Shown: piece by piece, positions 1 through 15,000 of the stretch
Layout of the letters: every line of letters begins with the position of its first letter
Numbering within the stretch: the first letter of the stretch is position 1
Assembly (NCBI GenBank): GCA_029207755.1
Contig: JARCOQ010000002.1
Coordinates: 42,177,744 to 42,241,743, forward strand
Origin: Chamaea fasciata
Taxonomy: Eukaryota > Chordata > Aves > Passeriformes > Sylviidae
Reading direction: 5' to 3'
DNA length: 64,000 bases
Notes under the pieces: generated by a model
Databases searched by the model: none
Told to the model about the DNA's origin: nothing
The model's input: only the letters and a program-made list of their open reading frames with translations
Program-made: the position numbers and the translations under genes

Positions 1-3000
1 GGCCCCTTCCAATAAAAAGCCCTGCGAAAGAATTTAGTATCACTGTGCTACTGAAAGGAAACCTTAAGAGACAGATCTCCTAACGATCGAGATTATACTT
101 GTATAATACCTCAAGTATACTTTTTTCCCCTCTTCAAAGTTCCTTTGAAATTTGAGGATGAAATGGGAAATTCTATTAAACACAATTAGCAGAGGAACAA
201 AAGATACCTGCATGGTTCCAGTGTGGGTTATTTTCAGCTTTTCTGTACTGTTTCTTTTCTGCTTATTTTCTTGCTCCAATTTGTATGCAACTATTGAACT
301 TCTGCTTTTCCTGTTTCCTTGCTAACGCAATCATAGCTAGAGTTACTTCCATGTAAGCTAATAAAAGTGCATCTGTTTGAAAAATTTGTGGGAAAAAAAG
401 TCTATAGATTGTATAAAATGTATCAGTTTGGGTTTAAATTGCCATGGCAACACTGACGTCTTTAAATGACAGAGTTAATATTTGTGGAATGTTGTATCAT
501 AATATATTTCAGGACACTGCAAAGAAGAATAATCTATTATTTTAGAATACAAACCTGAGTGACATAAGAATACATCTCATCCCATTTAAATTTATTCAGC
601 ATTTAGCACCTATTCCGAAGAAAAAAATCACCTCAGAAAAGTTTTTCTGATCTCAAATAATATTTGCTTAAGACAAAGACAGAGTTTCATCATGTAAGCC
701 TTATTACAATTCCAGTCTCCCTGTGAACACAAACATTTGAATCTGTAGATTTAATTCATCACATAATTCAGCAAATAGGCATTTTCAAAACCTATCATCA
801 CACTGAAATAAAGAATATTTTAAACTCATAATAGCAAATGATTTTAAGATATCAGTGCACAGAGTGCTTTTAAGGCCTGTGTCACTGACAAGAAAAGATT
901 ACCCACCATGCTGGTGAGCATGGTAGTTCAGGACTACCTCTGGGCAGCAGAAGTCAAGCAAAAAACAGATGTGAGAGGATTGCTCAATGGCTAGGGACCA
1001 ACCTCCTTTTTGTTTCTGCTATTTGAAATGAAAACTGCAAATCTTGCTATAAGTAGTTATTAGGACAGATAAAAGTTTATATAAATGTCAGTGGCATAAA
1101 ATGTAAACCAAACAAAAATACCTGCAGCGACAGAATTCTACTATTAAAATTCTGATTAGCATTTCAGTTTACAGTTATTCCAGGCCATATTTTTAATGCC
1201 TAGGAAAGACTGTCCTGCACAAGTCTTCATTTGCAACATATCTTGTAATTTTTACATCATTCTGGAAGAATCCTAAATGCTTCTTATGCAGTCATTTAGT
1301 ATGGACTACATCTACACAGTTCTTACTCTTCCCAGGTTTTCTTCCCTAATTCAGCTGTCACTTTTGTTGAATTGTTTCCACATGAAGGAACAGCTTTAAC
1401 TTTGCGTCCACACAATATACACAGAAGGATGTTTAGTGCATTGAATTGAAATGTAGCAGAACAAGGTGTTGCAAATTATTTCTCTGGGGTTTTCACAATA
1501 ATTTTTTTACAGCAAACCATACTCATGATCTTTAAGTAAATGTAAAAAGCAACAGGGCACCAGAGCTTTGCTGGCTTTATCATGTCTATTAAATATTGTG
1601 CTAAAATGGCTTCACCATGTGAAGAAGGAGAAGGAAAAGGCTCATTACATAATAGCAGCAGCAAAGCAACATTTTGCATTTTTCACTTTAGTTTCTAAGG
1701 TTTTTTTCAATACTATCATTTTGGTTTATGATGATGGAAATGCAAAAATGAGAAGAGGCAGATTTGCACAGCAAGTAAAAATGATAAGGCTGAAAGTAAT
1801 TTTCCATTTTACAGACTTTTACAGAAGCAAGGAAAGGCAACATGCAAATTTCGTTTTTGCAAACCTATAATACCAGAATACCCCTTGGCTAAATCCATAA
1901 AGGAAGGTCAGCATTACTAATAAAGCATTTTATTTTTCACTGCTGAATTCCTCTCAGGAATTATTGCACATATTATAAAACAAAATTAGTTTCTGGCCAA
2001 AATTAAAATGTCCTGATGAATAACACGAACTAATTGTTCTCTCTTTCTTTAAGTAAAATATAAAAAGGAAAGAAAAAGCTTCAGTAGAATTAATACATAC
2101 AAATACAAGGTAATTTCTCTTGAGGTAATGTTCTAGGAATCAGTCTCTAAACACCCACAAGCATCTATTGACATAAGTGAAAGGATTACATAAGTCTTAA
2201 CAGCATGAATTTGGGAAAATTGAACCACTTACAACAGTCAGGGGCTGAAGAAACTACAGACAGGGTACTTAAAGCTATCAGTAGTGAAAATCTAAGACTT
2301 CACATGTATTTTATACTCTAGAAATGTCAGAAAAAACAGTTTTCAAATGTTTTATTGACTTTTTTGTATCCTAAAGTCATGCTTCTACAACAGTGAGAAC
2401 CAAAACCACTTTCAAAGGTGAAGAAAATGAAAAGTAGAAATAGTGATTTAAATGGATTTTTTTCCCTCGAGACATAACAGTGAAACATGAACAAATCAAA
2501 CTCTAGTCCTACTTTTTTCCATATATCAAAAAGATTAGTGTTGGGTTTTAAAATGGTTTTTTTCACCACTGTAAATCAAAGATTTGGGCCTTTTCCATGG
2601 TATTCATAAATTTGGCATAATAGCATGCATGGAATGGCTGTGGGAAAGGCAGCACTTCAAACTGCTGAGATAAGCGACACCCACATCAGCCACCTTCAAC
2701 AGAGGCCAAAGGGCAACAGGAGGCAAAAGGCTCAAGCACAGCAGGGTTGTCTTAGAACCATGACTACAAAAATAAGAATGGACCAGAGGGCAGTGATAAG
2801 TCAGAATCTAAATTTAAAAGAAAGACTCAACAGGTAAACAAATAGCAAGGAGACAGCAAAATCCCTCCATCTCATCTCGTTGAGCTCTTGAGAAATGGAG
2901 AGGTGGGAAAAAGATTTAGTAAGTACAGGTATGGCTTGAAGACTGCAGATGTTTAGTCTGTCAGTCTGAGTGGGAGACTGGCATGAGATAACATACAGAC

Positions 3001-6000
3001 TTTCACTTGCCAATGGGATTAGACAGAGGTTTCATGGGAAGAGACTTTGGGTCTATGTACTGATAATTCTTCCAAGTCCCATTTAAGGAAATAAATCCTT
3101 TCATGCATGATATCCTTCTATTTCAACAACCCCATCTCTCTCTACAAAACTGCAATTACGTTATTATCTTCAATAACAACTAGCTTGTATTTCATTAAAT
3201 ACCATTAAAGCACTAAATATCAGGAGAGTAACACTGATCTAGAGCAGAGCATTCAGCTCTGTTTTCTAACATGCTGGTCTGTCATTCTCATTCTGCCCCC
3301 GTTTGTGAGAGCAGCACCTATTCCCTCCATCAACTGTGGGGCTGGAAGCTTCTTTTGGGCATAGTCTGGGAAAGTGATAGAAGCCCTGGGAAAATGCATG
3401 AAGGAAATAATAGTGTCTTAGGCAATTCACAGTGATTAGATGAATTAAATTACTGTACAGAATTCAAGGGACAGGATCTCCCTTCTCCCATCCAAGGTAG
3501 GATATCAATTGTAGACTTGCAGCAGTTTCCTCCCACCACTCTTCTGAAATACGACAGATTAATTTTTGTGGATGATTTTTTCGTTTCTCAAATGAAGGCA
3601 GAAAGAGAAAGTAATTTGTACGTATCAAATTTGTGTACTATGTTGTCAAACTAAAACTGGCAAAAGAGGTTTGCTTGCTAAACTTCCTGCTGGAATAAAA
3701 CACCTTGCTGAAAGCATTAAGGAGAGATGCAAGAATTTTGAAGACTAACTTACTAAGCTCCAGATCATAATGCAGATACTCCATGCAGTATAGGCTTATA
3801 AAGTACATAAAAAATCATCTAGAATATCTGAGATCACACCCAAATTTTTCAGACTGCCACCAACACTTCAGTGGTAACACTGATCTTGTGCTGTGAATAA
3901 GAACGCATTCCACAGACATGGAAAGACATGGAAACCTCAGGGAGGCTTAGGAGCCAGTTTCTTAATCTAAAATCAAGAAACTACCACCATCTGGGGAAGA
4001 CCATCACATTTTGTGATGACAGGATCTGAGAATCACCTGCACAAAACTACCAAAAGCATTTTAGATCTTAATGGAGAAGAACAATTGGCATCTGAGATGC
4101 TTCTTTTTACATAAGCTGAAAAATACTTTCAAAACCTAAATGTGACTGAAGGACCACAGTACCATGAATCAATATATGGACATTGTAATGGCTTTGACAA
4201 AATATCTACTTTGGCAAAATACCTACTTTCAGCACATGCCCCAATACACTTAGCCAGTAAATAAATAGCATGGCTCAATCTTAAAAGGTTAGTCAAGAAA
4301 CTTGTTCTAATAAAATAATGTGATGTAGTACATCTTTGCCTAGTAAAAAAAAAAAAAAAAGAAACACATTATATAGCGTCTGATCCAAAGCTCACTGAAG
4401 TCAGTAGTAATTCAGAGCCTTCCATAACTAAAATGAAGTATCTGCATAGGCTAGGAAACAAAGTACATTCTTGTAACATTATTAATAAATTCCATCCTTC
4501 AAAAAAACTAAACAAAAACAGAACAAGAAAACAAAAATGAAACCAAAAAAGAAGGAAAAATGAATGAAACATACTAAACCCAGTTGCTTTCTCACCCAGC
4601 ATGACCATTTTATGTTGCAAAATCAATCTCTGGCAATGGCTAAAATACAGGGGGAAAAGCTCACAGAACTGACTCCTCTGCTACACACTTGCAGCTCTCA
4701 GCATCTACTGTGGAAATCCTGAGCCAAAACCTATCTAGATCTCCCTATTTCATATTTAAAAATGAAACAGTATTTCACTAAGTTGCTCTATCTTTTTTGC
4801 TCCCACTCACAATTAGGGCCTCCACTGCATTTCATGCTCGACAACACAAGTTCTACAATCATCTTCTTCACCGAAAAAAAATTTCAAACCTTCATGTTAA
4901 ACTGTTCTGCGGCCACTTCCCATATGAGAAACAAAAATAGTTGTATTCTATTAAACTTTTATGCTAATTGTTCTAGCCCAGCAGCTGCCTTCCCCTACCC
5001 ATTCACCCACTCCCCCCAAGCTGGAGGAATTTTGTTTACTTAGGTTTTCTTCAAAAGACCACCGCTCTGTGCCCCTGATTACAGGGTATGCTTTAACAGC
5101 TTGGGCAGCATTCAAGATACAGGCTCACCATGCATGCACTACCTGCTTTAAAATGTTCCTAAATTCTCCCTTTTCATAACCTCCAAAATTCCAATTTTCC
5201 TTTTAATCTCATCACCACTGAGACGATGCTTGCAGACTCACAACAACTCTCAAATCAAGCATCAACAGCCTCTTGTACATGTACAGTCATGGCCTCACTC
5301 AGCTTCAAGACTGCCAACATTTTGCTTCCATTAACTCTGTCTCTCATCTGAATTTATTGCCTCAATACCTATGATGAGATGTCTCCATTTTTATTTGAGT
5401 TCTATAGCATAATCTCCTGTGCCTGAACTAGACACTTTAATTCCTTTTATACCCATAATGCCTTTCAGATGGCATTTAAAATAGGACAGGCGACTCACAT
5501 CACTGAAATATGTACATCTCTCCAGTAACTCTAAAGTGGATCTTAAGAATTAGCTCAGATGTTTCACAATGTTAGAAAAATCCCTGCTCAGTAGCTGGAA
5601 ATTCTACAATTTACAATGACCTCTATTTTTGACAGTCCTGTATAATTATGTAACCATAAACAAGTCTCATCTTCCTCGAGGCCTTCCTGTTACTCAAGCC
5701 TCATGTCCTCCCTGATATTTCTAATAATAACATGCTTAATTAAAAAGTCATACACACAGCACCTTACCTTTGATGCCATACGCATGAACAGTGAGTTTTG
5801 ATCCTCTGCTGTTCTCATCTTCTCATTTTTGACCAAATCCTTCAGGTTCATACTATCATCATCCTGGAAATACCTTACTCTCTCTTCATCTACATGAGTA
5901 GGCATCTAGAAGCAAGTACATTAAAAATAAATATTAACCTGATGAGAAAGATCAGCTATAAAATTCAGACTGTAACAATTACAACAAGTTTAAAGAATCC

Positions 6001-9000
6001 TGAATCAAGCTAAGCAGATCCAAAACAACTGGGCTAACAGTTCCATTTGATCTAAGGAGAAAAATATCTTTCCCTTTCTTCAACTGCATCACTATGACTA
6101 AATAAAAATATAGCCTCTTCTCAAAGTCACTATATCCTTAACATCCTTATGGTATCAAAGTTACAACATTACCACTCAGGAAAGATAGACAGAACCTCAC
6201 TGAAACAGTTAATTAACTCATAAAATTGAAATATTCTAAAAAGTAGTTTTATTATTTATTTTAAAATTATTGTAAATTATTGAAAACTCTAAAGATTTTG
6301 TAAAGTCACAGACATTACTAAAACACAGTAATCACAGACAGTACTGAAAACTTGTGTGAATATGGTACCTCTGGGAAATGTTGCCATCTTAGACAGAGTA
6401 CACAAGAAAAAAGAGATGTCCCTTAGGATGGGACTAAATTGAATTCTGAAGGAGTATAGGGGGTGGTCATTAACATAAAGCAGGACAGCATTTTCCAAAA
6501 TGAAAACAACAGGACAATGACAACAAATTCCTCACCCTCTTGTGTCTTTCACTTCTCCATAGCAGCGTTGCAGACAGATCAGCAAACTGATCTGTCCTAC
6601 TAATCAAGAATGCTGGCTAGAATTATGAGGTAGTGTCATCTCCTCTTATCTCAAAAGGACCAAAGTGCTACTATATTTACTATTGGAAGTAATTATCCTA
6701 AGAATAAAACACTGCTCAGCAGCTTCCAAGCTTCTTACTAATCCCCAAAGCACTTTGTTACAAAGATTAGGTAATTCTTATCATCAGTAGCCATATTTTT
6801 TATTAGAACTAAAGCGAAATTTGCCCCTGAGACCTGAGTATCTCAGCAAAATCTTTCTTAATTCGGAAATATGCAGCTCTGCTAATCTTCGTTATTTACT
6901 TAACTTTATGTAATATAAACTAAGAGACTGATAACTTTTCCTTGAACATGCATTTAAATAAGCCCTAAAGTGATCCCTCAGGAAATGCAATCTGAAAATA
7001 AAGAGAATATATGCTTAATAAATATGTACTCTAATAATTAATTACTACCATCTTCCAAAAGGAACTTTTGAATTACCTACTGACATTCTGATAAGATACT
7101 CATTAATTATGGCATCATAAAAGTAAAACTACAAAATCATTTAAGAATTGCAGTTTAATACTCAGAATTGTAAAACTTACCATCTGCTGCTTTCTTCGCC
7201 CTCCTTTTGGCTCCAGTGGCTCCGGTGGTCCCATCACAGGCCATGCCCTTCCACGTCCATCTGTTCTGACAAGGACCACTTGTTCATCTTCTTGACGGCT
7301 TGAAGCCTGTGTCAGGTTTTAAGACATACTTTAAAACATATGGTACAGACAAGCCAAAAGAAATCCCTAATCCACATTAAAGAAATGTTTAAAATCCTAA
7401 AGATTAAATAACAGATTCTTTATATATTGTGTGTTCAGCATAATTCAAAGTAGACAGTTTCACCTTTGTGAGGTATTCATTTCACATTCAAAAAGAAAAA
7501 AGTATTAAAAATTTGTTCCATTAGTTAAATGCAGAGCTTTTTTCTCCAAAAGAATCAAGTTTGTATTCTTGGTTTTTTCGCATAAAGCTTTATCTCCAGA
7601 AGACACACAATGCTTCTGGAAGAGTTAAACAGATAATATTGAATTAATATACTCCACCATCATTATAATGCTGTATTCCTGAAAACCATCTGCAAACCTA
7701 CAGCCCATTACCACTTCTTTTGTGGATTAGGGGTGTGAAGAATGACCACACTCACCTCAGTCCCCCAAAACGTTACAGAACCTGTCCTCATGGAAAGTCC
7801 TTTATAGGGCCTCCAATTCATAGGGGTGTTCTCAAACTTAAATAAAGACATATTATCTATATACACAACAGAAGGGGGAGAAAAGGCAGAAATTCTTCAC
7901 CAAAAAGTAAGTATTTCGCTTTCTAAAATATTAAGAATAATTTGAAAAATAATTTAAAAGCCTGTGAACTTCCTGATATACTCCAAAGACGTTTAGGTAA
8001 ATCAGTTGATTAAATTAGAGCACATAATGGGGTCACTATTTAATCAGATGATATCAGGACAGCCTTTGTCAAATCTTATAAACAACTTCATTAATCTCCA
8101 TTTCAAGCTATTTTCTACCAAACTGCTTTCCACCTGCCATCCTTGCCTAAGGAAAGCTTGTCCCAGAAACCCAAATGAAGTCTGGAAAACCTGTAGATAC
8201 TGCAGTATACTCAACAGCTTAATTACATTTTTCCAAGAAAAGTCATATGAAGGTAGAAGTTATGGACCAAAAAGCTGCCTGGGTAAGCCAGACCTCTCTC
8301 TTCTGTAACACCAAAGGCAAATCGCATTTCACAAAGCAAACCAAGATGTCCAGCATCACTTTGACTCCAATAAGAATACTGATATTTTCAGAGAATACAA
8401 TAGGACTTATTTCCAGCATCAGCCAGATATATGTTATCTGTGTGTAACCTGTACCTCACCTGTTACTTTTTCACGAGGTAAGGGCTTTTGTCCCTGTTGG
8501 GAGGGGGAGAAAAAGTGGCTCATCCCAATAGAGAAAAAGCCTGTGTGCATTCACCCCACACATATCATGTGATAAAATGGTCACAGCTGACTGAGACACA
8601 AACAGCCAGACTGGGAGGACCATGTTTTCAGGTCATCACAATGCCATAAAACCTTATTCACAGCAGATATGGAAAGCAAAGATGAAGTTAACATCAAAAA
8701 GAATGTATCACAGGAAACTTCTCAAATGCCACAATTCCTTTAAAACTTGGGCAACTTTACATGTTTGGAGGTTGAACACATAACCATAGATATTGCAGCG
8801 AAAACTCAAAAATCCAGAGCACTGCTAGTTAGTCTGAAATGATACAGACCTTTGCAGAGGAAAAATCTCCACCTTGCTCTAAACTCATCATACTCCCATG
8901 GCCAAGCAGGGATACAAAGCTCTCTCCCAAGAGGAACAGTCAAATCCACACAGCAGACCCTTTACATTTTTCAGTGAATAATCTACCAAGTTACCACTTC

Positions 9001-12000
9001 TGAAGGGTCCTATTTATGTGAAATCCTCAGACAGGAGCATCTTTCCAATTATTCAGCTCCTTTTACCTGCTGCTCAAACAGAGTCTCCAAAAGGATGCTA
9101 ACTTCAGGTCTTTCCTTCCCCACACCTTTGTGTTACTGAGACAAGAAAAAAGATGAACTTTTCCATTCCCAGTCTCTAAACTTCAACCTCACTGTATATA
9201 TGACTTCTAAAAAATACAAATCATTAAAACCAATAGTTATTACAACAGCAGTGCTTCAACAACTGGAAAGAACAATAAATATCAGATTGTTACATCAGCT
9301 TACAAACATTTAGTTCCTCTTAAAGACATCCATCCCAAAGTTTGTCTTCACTAAAATTCTTAATATAGACATTACAAAAAGCATATCATTGATGTGCAGG
9401 CTGTTATTTTCCCAAAAGTTAATGGAATTCACAAGGTGTTCTACATGTCAGGCTTCCTTTGCTTTTGAAGAAGGGCTCTAAAATGTTAGATCCAAGCAAC
9501 ATTTGCACCTTCTTTTTTCTTCCCATTTCTGCATGCTTACACACTAGCATGCAAGCAGCAGAAGAGTATCTTCTAGATCTGAACCATGAAACAAGTTAGG
9601 ACAGGGACAGGGAATGGAGAGGGGAGCAGTAGATATAATACATACTGAATTCTTTAAGTCAGAACCCCACAGCTAGCAAGGTTTTGTCTGCCTCGTGAGG
9701 GTTTGAGATTTTTTCTCCCTAATTTCCAAATGTCCTGAGTCCTGACACAAAGCATGTAATACTGACTATAATGTATTTAGATTGACTAGTCCAGTGGGAA
9801 AAAAAGGCCAAAAATTACAGTAATTTTTAGCTTTAGAATACAAAGTACAAAAAAAAAAATAGAAGTGGTCCTTCAAAGAGAGATTAAAGGAAGCAGATAA
9901 AAGGATAAAACAATTATGGACTGTATGAAGACTAATGTGAAGTCATGTGAGAGACTAACAGCAAATGCATACAAGGAACCAAAATGAATCCAACGGATGC
10001 AAGCCAAACACGATTACTCAGAAGATTAAAGATGTTATTAGATGTAAAGACATCCTTCAGAACTCAAAACCCCATCTAAACAGAACTGACTTAAAAATAC
10101 AGCATAACAGAAAGTTAACTTCATTAACGCAAAAAAATTGAGTTTTAGGAGAATCTTACTAACAGTAATTAGTAAATTTCTAAACACATGAGAAGCAAAA
10201 AGCTTTCTGGTAGAAAAAGATGCTCAAGCGGTTGCAGCATTATCAGAAGGTGACATTTGAACAATATATTAATTAATTGCATTTTATTCAGCAACATTTT
10301 TGAAAGAAAAAAGAAAAATTAAACTAGAACAAACTTTAGAAATCATCTTAAAACTGCAGTATCAGTAAAAAGAGCTTTTTAAGTAAGCTGCCTTGAAGTA
10401 ATGATTTTCACTAGAGTTTCCAAAAAAGAATTCCAATATATAATGTCCACATCCTTCAGCATACACTATATCCCTTAAAAAGGTCTCAGTACAAAAATAA
10501 TGGAAAGTGGCCAATATAATAAAAAGCTTTAAAATTGCCAAAGGCTGATCCTGGGAATTCTGGGGCAATGTATCTAACATCTGTAATGGACAAGTTCACA
10601 CAAGTATAATAAAAATCAGACTTCCTCTACACTTGAACAATTGCACCATACTGACAAAGAGCCTTTGCAGGAAAAATTCTCAACTCACTGAAGTAACAGA
10701 CTTTTTCAAAGGAGTGTGGATATCAATCTAACTGCAAGAGGTACTTAATGTTTTCTTCTTATCTACTGGTACTTTCTTTACACTTGCATTCTCATGACTG
10801 TATGACACGGTATATGGTAACACAATGTGGTCATCGTGATATAATAAATAATATAATAATTATGATCAGATAAAAATATTTCTATTAAGTACAACATAAG
10901 TTTAAAAACATATATTAAAGTACTTTTAATATACCTATTGTTAAGTGTTAAAACTGAAGCTGGAGAAGAGGCTCAGTCACTATCCCTGAATCTTGTGATG
11001 ATTGCTAAACAAACAATATCATTTACCATCTGAAATGAATAAAAACAGTGTCTATTTCCAGAGTGAGAGAGAAATTGTTTGTTGCCATTAATCAAGGAAC
11101 ATGAATTTTTACTTTGGGCTAATTAAATATGCAAAGTACACAGTTGTTCTCACCAAATGTAGGAACTGCTATTGCTATATAGCAATTAACACTCAACTGA
11201 ACAAAACAAGCAGAACAGTCTGGTTTTGAAAGATAAAAGCTTTAAATCAAATACATAAATAAATAAGATATAGATCTGGAAAGGATTTTTAAACTCTCCA
11301 GAGATTATCCCTGTTCCATAATCCAGCAGGAGGAAGTGGAAATCCTCTGCCACACCAGGTGCACAGCCTTATTTGAGGAACAGACACTGGAGCAGATGAA
11401 CAAATGGAATAATCAGGCCAAGCATCTGAGATAAGATCCACTCAATTAGAACTGTTTTTCAATCCTAGTAGCTAAAGGGAATAAAATAAATTTTAATAGT
11501 CAGTGTACTGTGGGGTAGGGAACAACTAAAGCTAACAAAAACCCCCTTTTTTATCATTACTGTGCCAACAAAAAGCTGGATGCTGCATGATTTGAAAGCT
11601 TTCTGCAAATGTTTACTGAGAGCTACATTCAAGTGGTACAAGCACAGTGTAATGAAGGAATAACAAAGAAACAGTCTTCAGCAAGGAACTAGCCTCTACA
11701 CCCAAATGCTAGCTCTGTCAAATCAGATGGTGCCATTAAGCATGCCACCTATTTCCTTTCCCCTACAGTCCTTGGCAAATGGAAAAGTTTTGAATATTGC
11801 CTTATTCCTCTATTGGAATTGTCTGTCCTTATGTTACAGTATCACTAAGCGTCTAAAAGATATCTAGCACTTCTTACACTGCTGGACTCAGCTTTTTTTC
11901 CCATCCACTGTCTCCTGTTCTCTCCCACTGCTCCTTTTCCTCTCACTCCAGTTACCCTTTTCCTAAGGCTCTCAGGTTGCATTCACACATAATCACCAGT

Positions 12001-15000
12001 TACCAGAAGGATGAGTAAATCCTGTGTAGAAAGAGCATCTCCCTCCTTCAGTGCTGGCTGTTCCTAAGGGCACCATGTCTCACACACAGGAGTCATTTTA
12101 TTCTCAACCTGGAGTCCTCATGTAACAGGTTTCAAAGCATCTGAGCTCCCCTTCATTTGGCTCTAAAATTTGTTGTGAATAGTGGCACTGTAACCTTCAA
12201 CGTAATGCCTATAAAAATCAGTTGATTAACCATTCTCTATAGCAAGACTGAGGTGAGCATCTCACATCTTCAGGAAGATGAAATTAAAACGGTCAAAAGT
12301 CTGTAACAGCAGCCCACTGTATACATGTTGTATCTTTGATCTGGATTTCTTAAAGCAGAAAAAAGATAAGACTAAGAGAATTAGCATCATCAGGAAGGAA
12401 AGCAAAAGCAAACTTCTAAAAAGTAGGTTAAAATTTTAGTATTTCAAGAAAGACTTCACAAATATATTAATGAGTCACTATTACACATTCAAAAGTTGCT
12501 AACACAGTAATGGGATTTTTAAAAGGTTTTACAAGATCAGAAAGTTGGACTGCCATAATTAGGCCCTTGTGTTTAACACTTTAGAGAGCATTAGAAAATC
12601 TAAGGCAGGCTGCAACACAGTCGTGAACTATTCCACAGAATAGCATCTGTTCCAGGTAGTGCCTGGTTTGTGTGTAAAGCACGAGACTAAAAAAAAACCT
12701 CAAAACTCCAAACCATGGAAAAGGATTAGGTCTCTATCCTTTCTTCCTGCCAGTAAGTGAGTGACACTGGTTAACAACACAGTATGTAAAAAAGTTCATT
12801 TTTTCTTATTGATATAAAGTCAGCTGCCCCTTAAAATTCAGCAATTCTTTGCTCTTACATTACAAAAAGATTATTTTGGCTAAACTGTCTATTACTCAGA
12901 ATAAACAGTTTATTAATCCTTATTAATCTCCTCTTTACAATGAATGCCTCTGATCAGCCCTACATGCAGAAATCTTTCTATTTCTGCTCAGTACTTATTT
13001 TCTTAGAGCATCTGTAAGATAGGGTGATCAGAATATCATCTCTTGAGTAGAATGGCCATACACAAAAATCTAAAGTCAAATTCCGTAAGTCATACTGTCA
13101 GCCTCTGGAACTACTAACATAAAACTTACAGCAGCTTGTAATGTGTCTGTCCAGTGATGCATCTAGAAACAGGGAAAGCTAAAGCAATTGAGTCTAACTT
13201 TAAAATAATACAGGATATCAGGAAGCCACATAGCTTTGAAAATACAACTTTTAAAAAAGCTCTAAATATTCAGTTTGATACTTTAAATTGTTACCTACAC
13301 TTTGAAATGGTTAGTCACTTAGCCACATCAATGAGCCACTGTAGGTATGAGATATAAGAAAACTTGCAAAAAATTTAATGACTAGATGATTTGTCTTTAC
13401 AGCAAGAGCATCTGACAAAGAACATATATACTCAGACCATAAAAAAGAGAAGTATAGCAGCACATTGGTTCTTAAATCCACAGATTTCTATTTCATCTTA
13501 TCAACTGATTTAAGACAGTGAAAGGGTAAATATAGCAGTAAAAATATGCAGAAATTTAACATGCTGTTGAGAGAAAAACAGAGCCAGAGAAATGGCACCA
13601 TCAGTTACAAGTGCTGCATGGGACTTGGACATGGTTTTTGTCTCTGGTGTCAAAGCATACTTGGAAGCTTTTGTATTCTCAGTTAGAACTCTAAGAAGTT
13701 TTAGCCATTCTGCCCTTTTGTACATTTTACATGTACTGAAATTGTAAGATATTTTACATTGTTTAATTACTGATACAATTTCTCCAACATCTTTAAATTG
13801 CAAAAGCCAATTTCCTATAAATGACATTCAGGAAGATAAGCCACTTTGTCTTAGTATGTCTTTGTCTTAAATAATTGTGTAATCCTCTCTTACTGACATC
13901 AACAAGAATGTTCAGGAAATAACCAAATCAATAACAGCATATACTTATTAGTTTTTAAAAGTATGCTCTAATGATATGAAAGCAGTGCTGCAGAAGCATA
14001 CCCCCTTCATTATTCCATGTTACATTTAGAGCTAGTCAAGTCTGTATGGAAAACACAAACTTTTGTCGGAGTAAGAATGGCACAGCCATCTTGCAGACAA
14101 GATTCAAGTGTGATGGAACAGCAGGAATCAGGAATTATGATGAGCTGAAAACAGCTGAGAGTAAACAGGCCATGAGCCATCTGTTGCTGTATCTCCCCAC
14201 CATCTGAAGTTCCAAATAAAATCTCAGATTTTTACTGTGCATTTAGTGAGGATCATTAATCCCCAGCCTTCTAGTTTTTATACAAGTGTCTCAGCTATAC
14301 TTCTCTGCAAAACAATTTTAAATAATTTTTAAAGGATTCTTTACATATGGTAAGTCTATAAGCATTCCTACAGCTGTATTTAGGTTCTGCATTTGTTAAG
14401 TCAGAATGAAAGTTATGAAAACATATTACAGGTAAATTTTGACAACCAAACATTTTCATTGCAGAAAAATATCTGTGTTTATAGCCTCAATCACGAAACC
14501 TAAAATTAAACATCCTGGCACACCTGCAATTTTGAATGTTAATTTTCAGGGTGATTTGGCTTTTGCTTTCTGTTTGTTTGTTTAGCACTGGTTTGGTTTC
14601 TTTTTAAATAAAAAATCCCCACAAATCAGAAGCATTGATTATTCTCCTTCTTTCTTTCACTTCCTACTTTGAAGTACTAATCACTATCTAAATTTTACAT
14701 GTATACACAAATATACACAAACACACATGTACACACACTCCCCCCAACTTACTTTGAGATAACTCTCTCTTTCTCCAAAGAATCACTCTCATTTTAAAGA
14801 TATTTGTGAACAGGTCAATCTTGAAAACATATGAAAAATAAACATACATTCTTGTTTTCCCCATTATCATTACTGGAACTAATAGAAAATTATTTCAGGT
14901 TTGTTCCACAATGGATTCCTCTCAGCTACTTAGTCCTAATGTCACACAGTTTACTTGTGTCAGGATAGTAACTGTGCGGCAAATCATTTCTCTGGATAAA

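Larger units (their letters stand above)
1..5767 (-). other. CWF19L2: CWF19L2 intron 12, partial
   Basis: At least 5.8 kb of intron following the donor GTAAGG at 5,767. No family-like exon was found. Visible simple sequence: an A16 run at 4,345-4,360 and a 17-bp imperfect tandem duplication at 4,193-4,226. Open frames of 60-100 codons (for example 1,568-1,870) lack recognisable similarity. Confidence 0.75.
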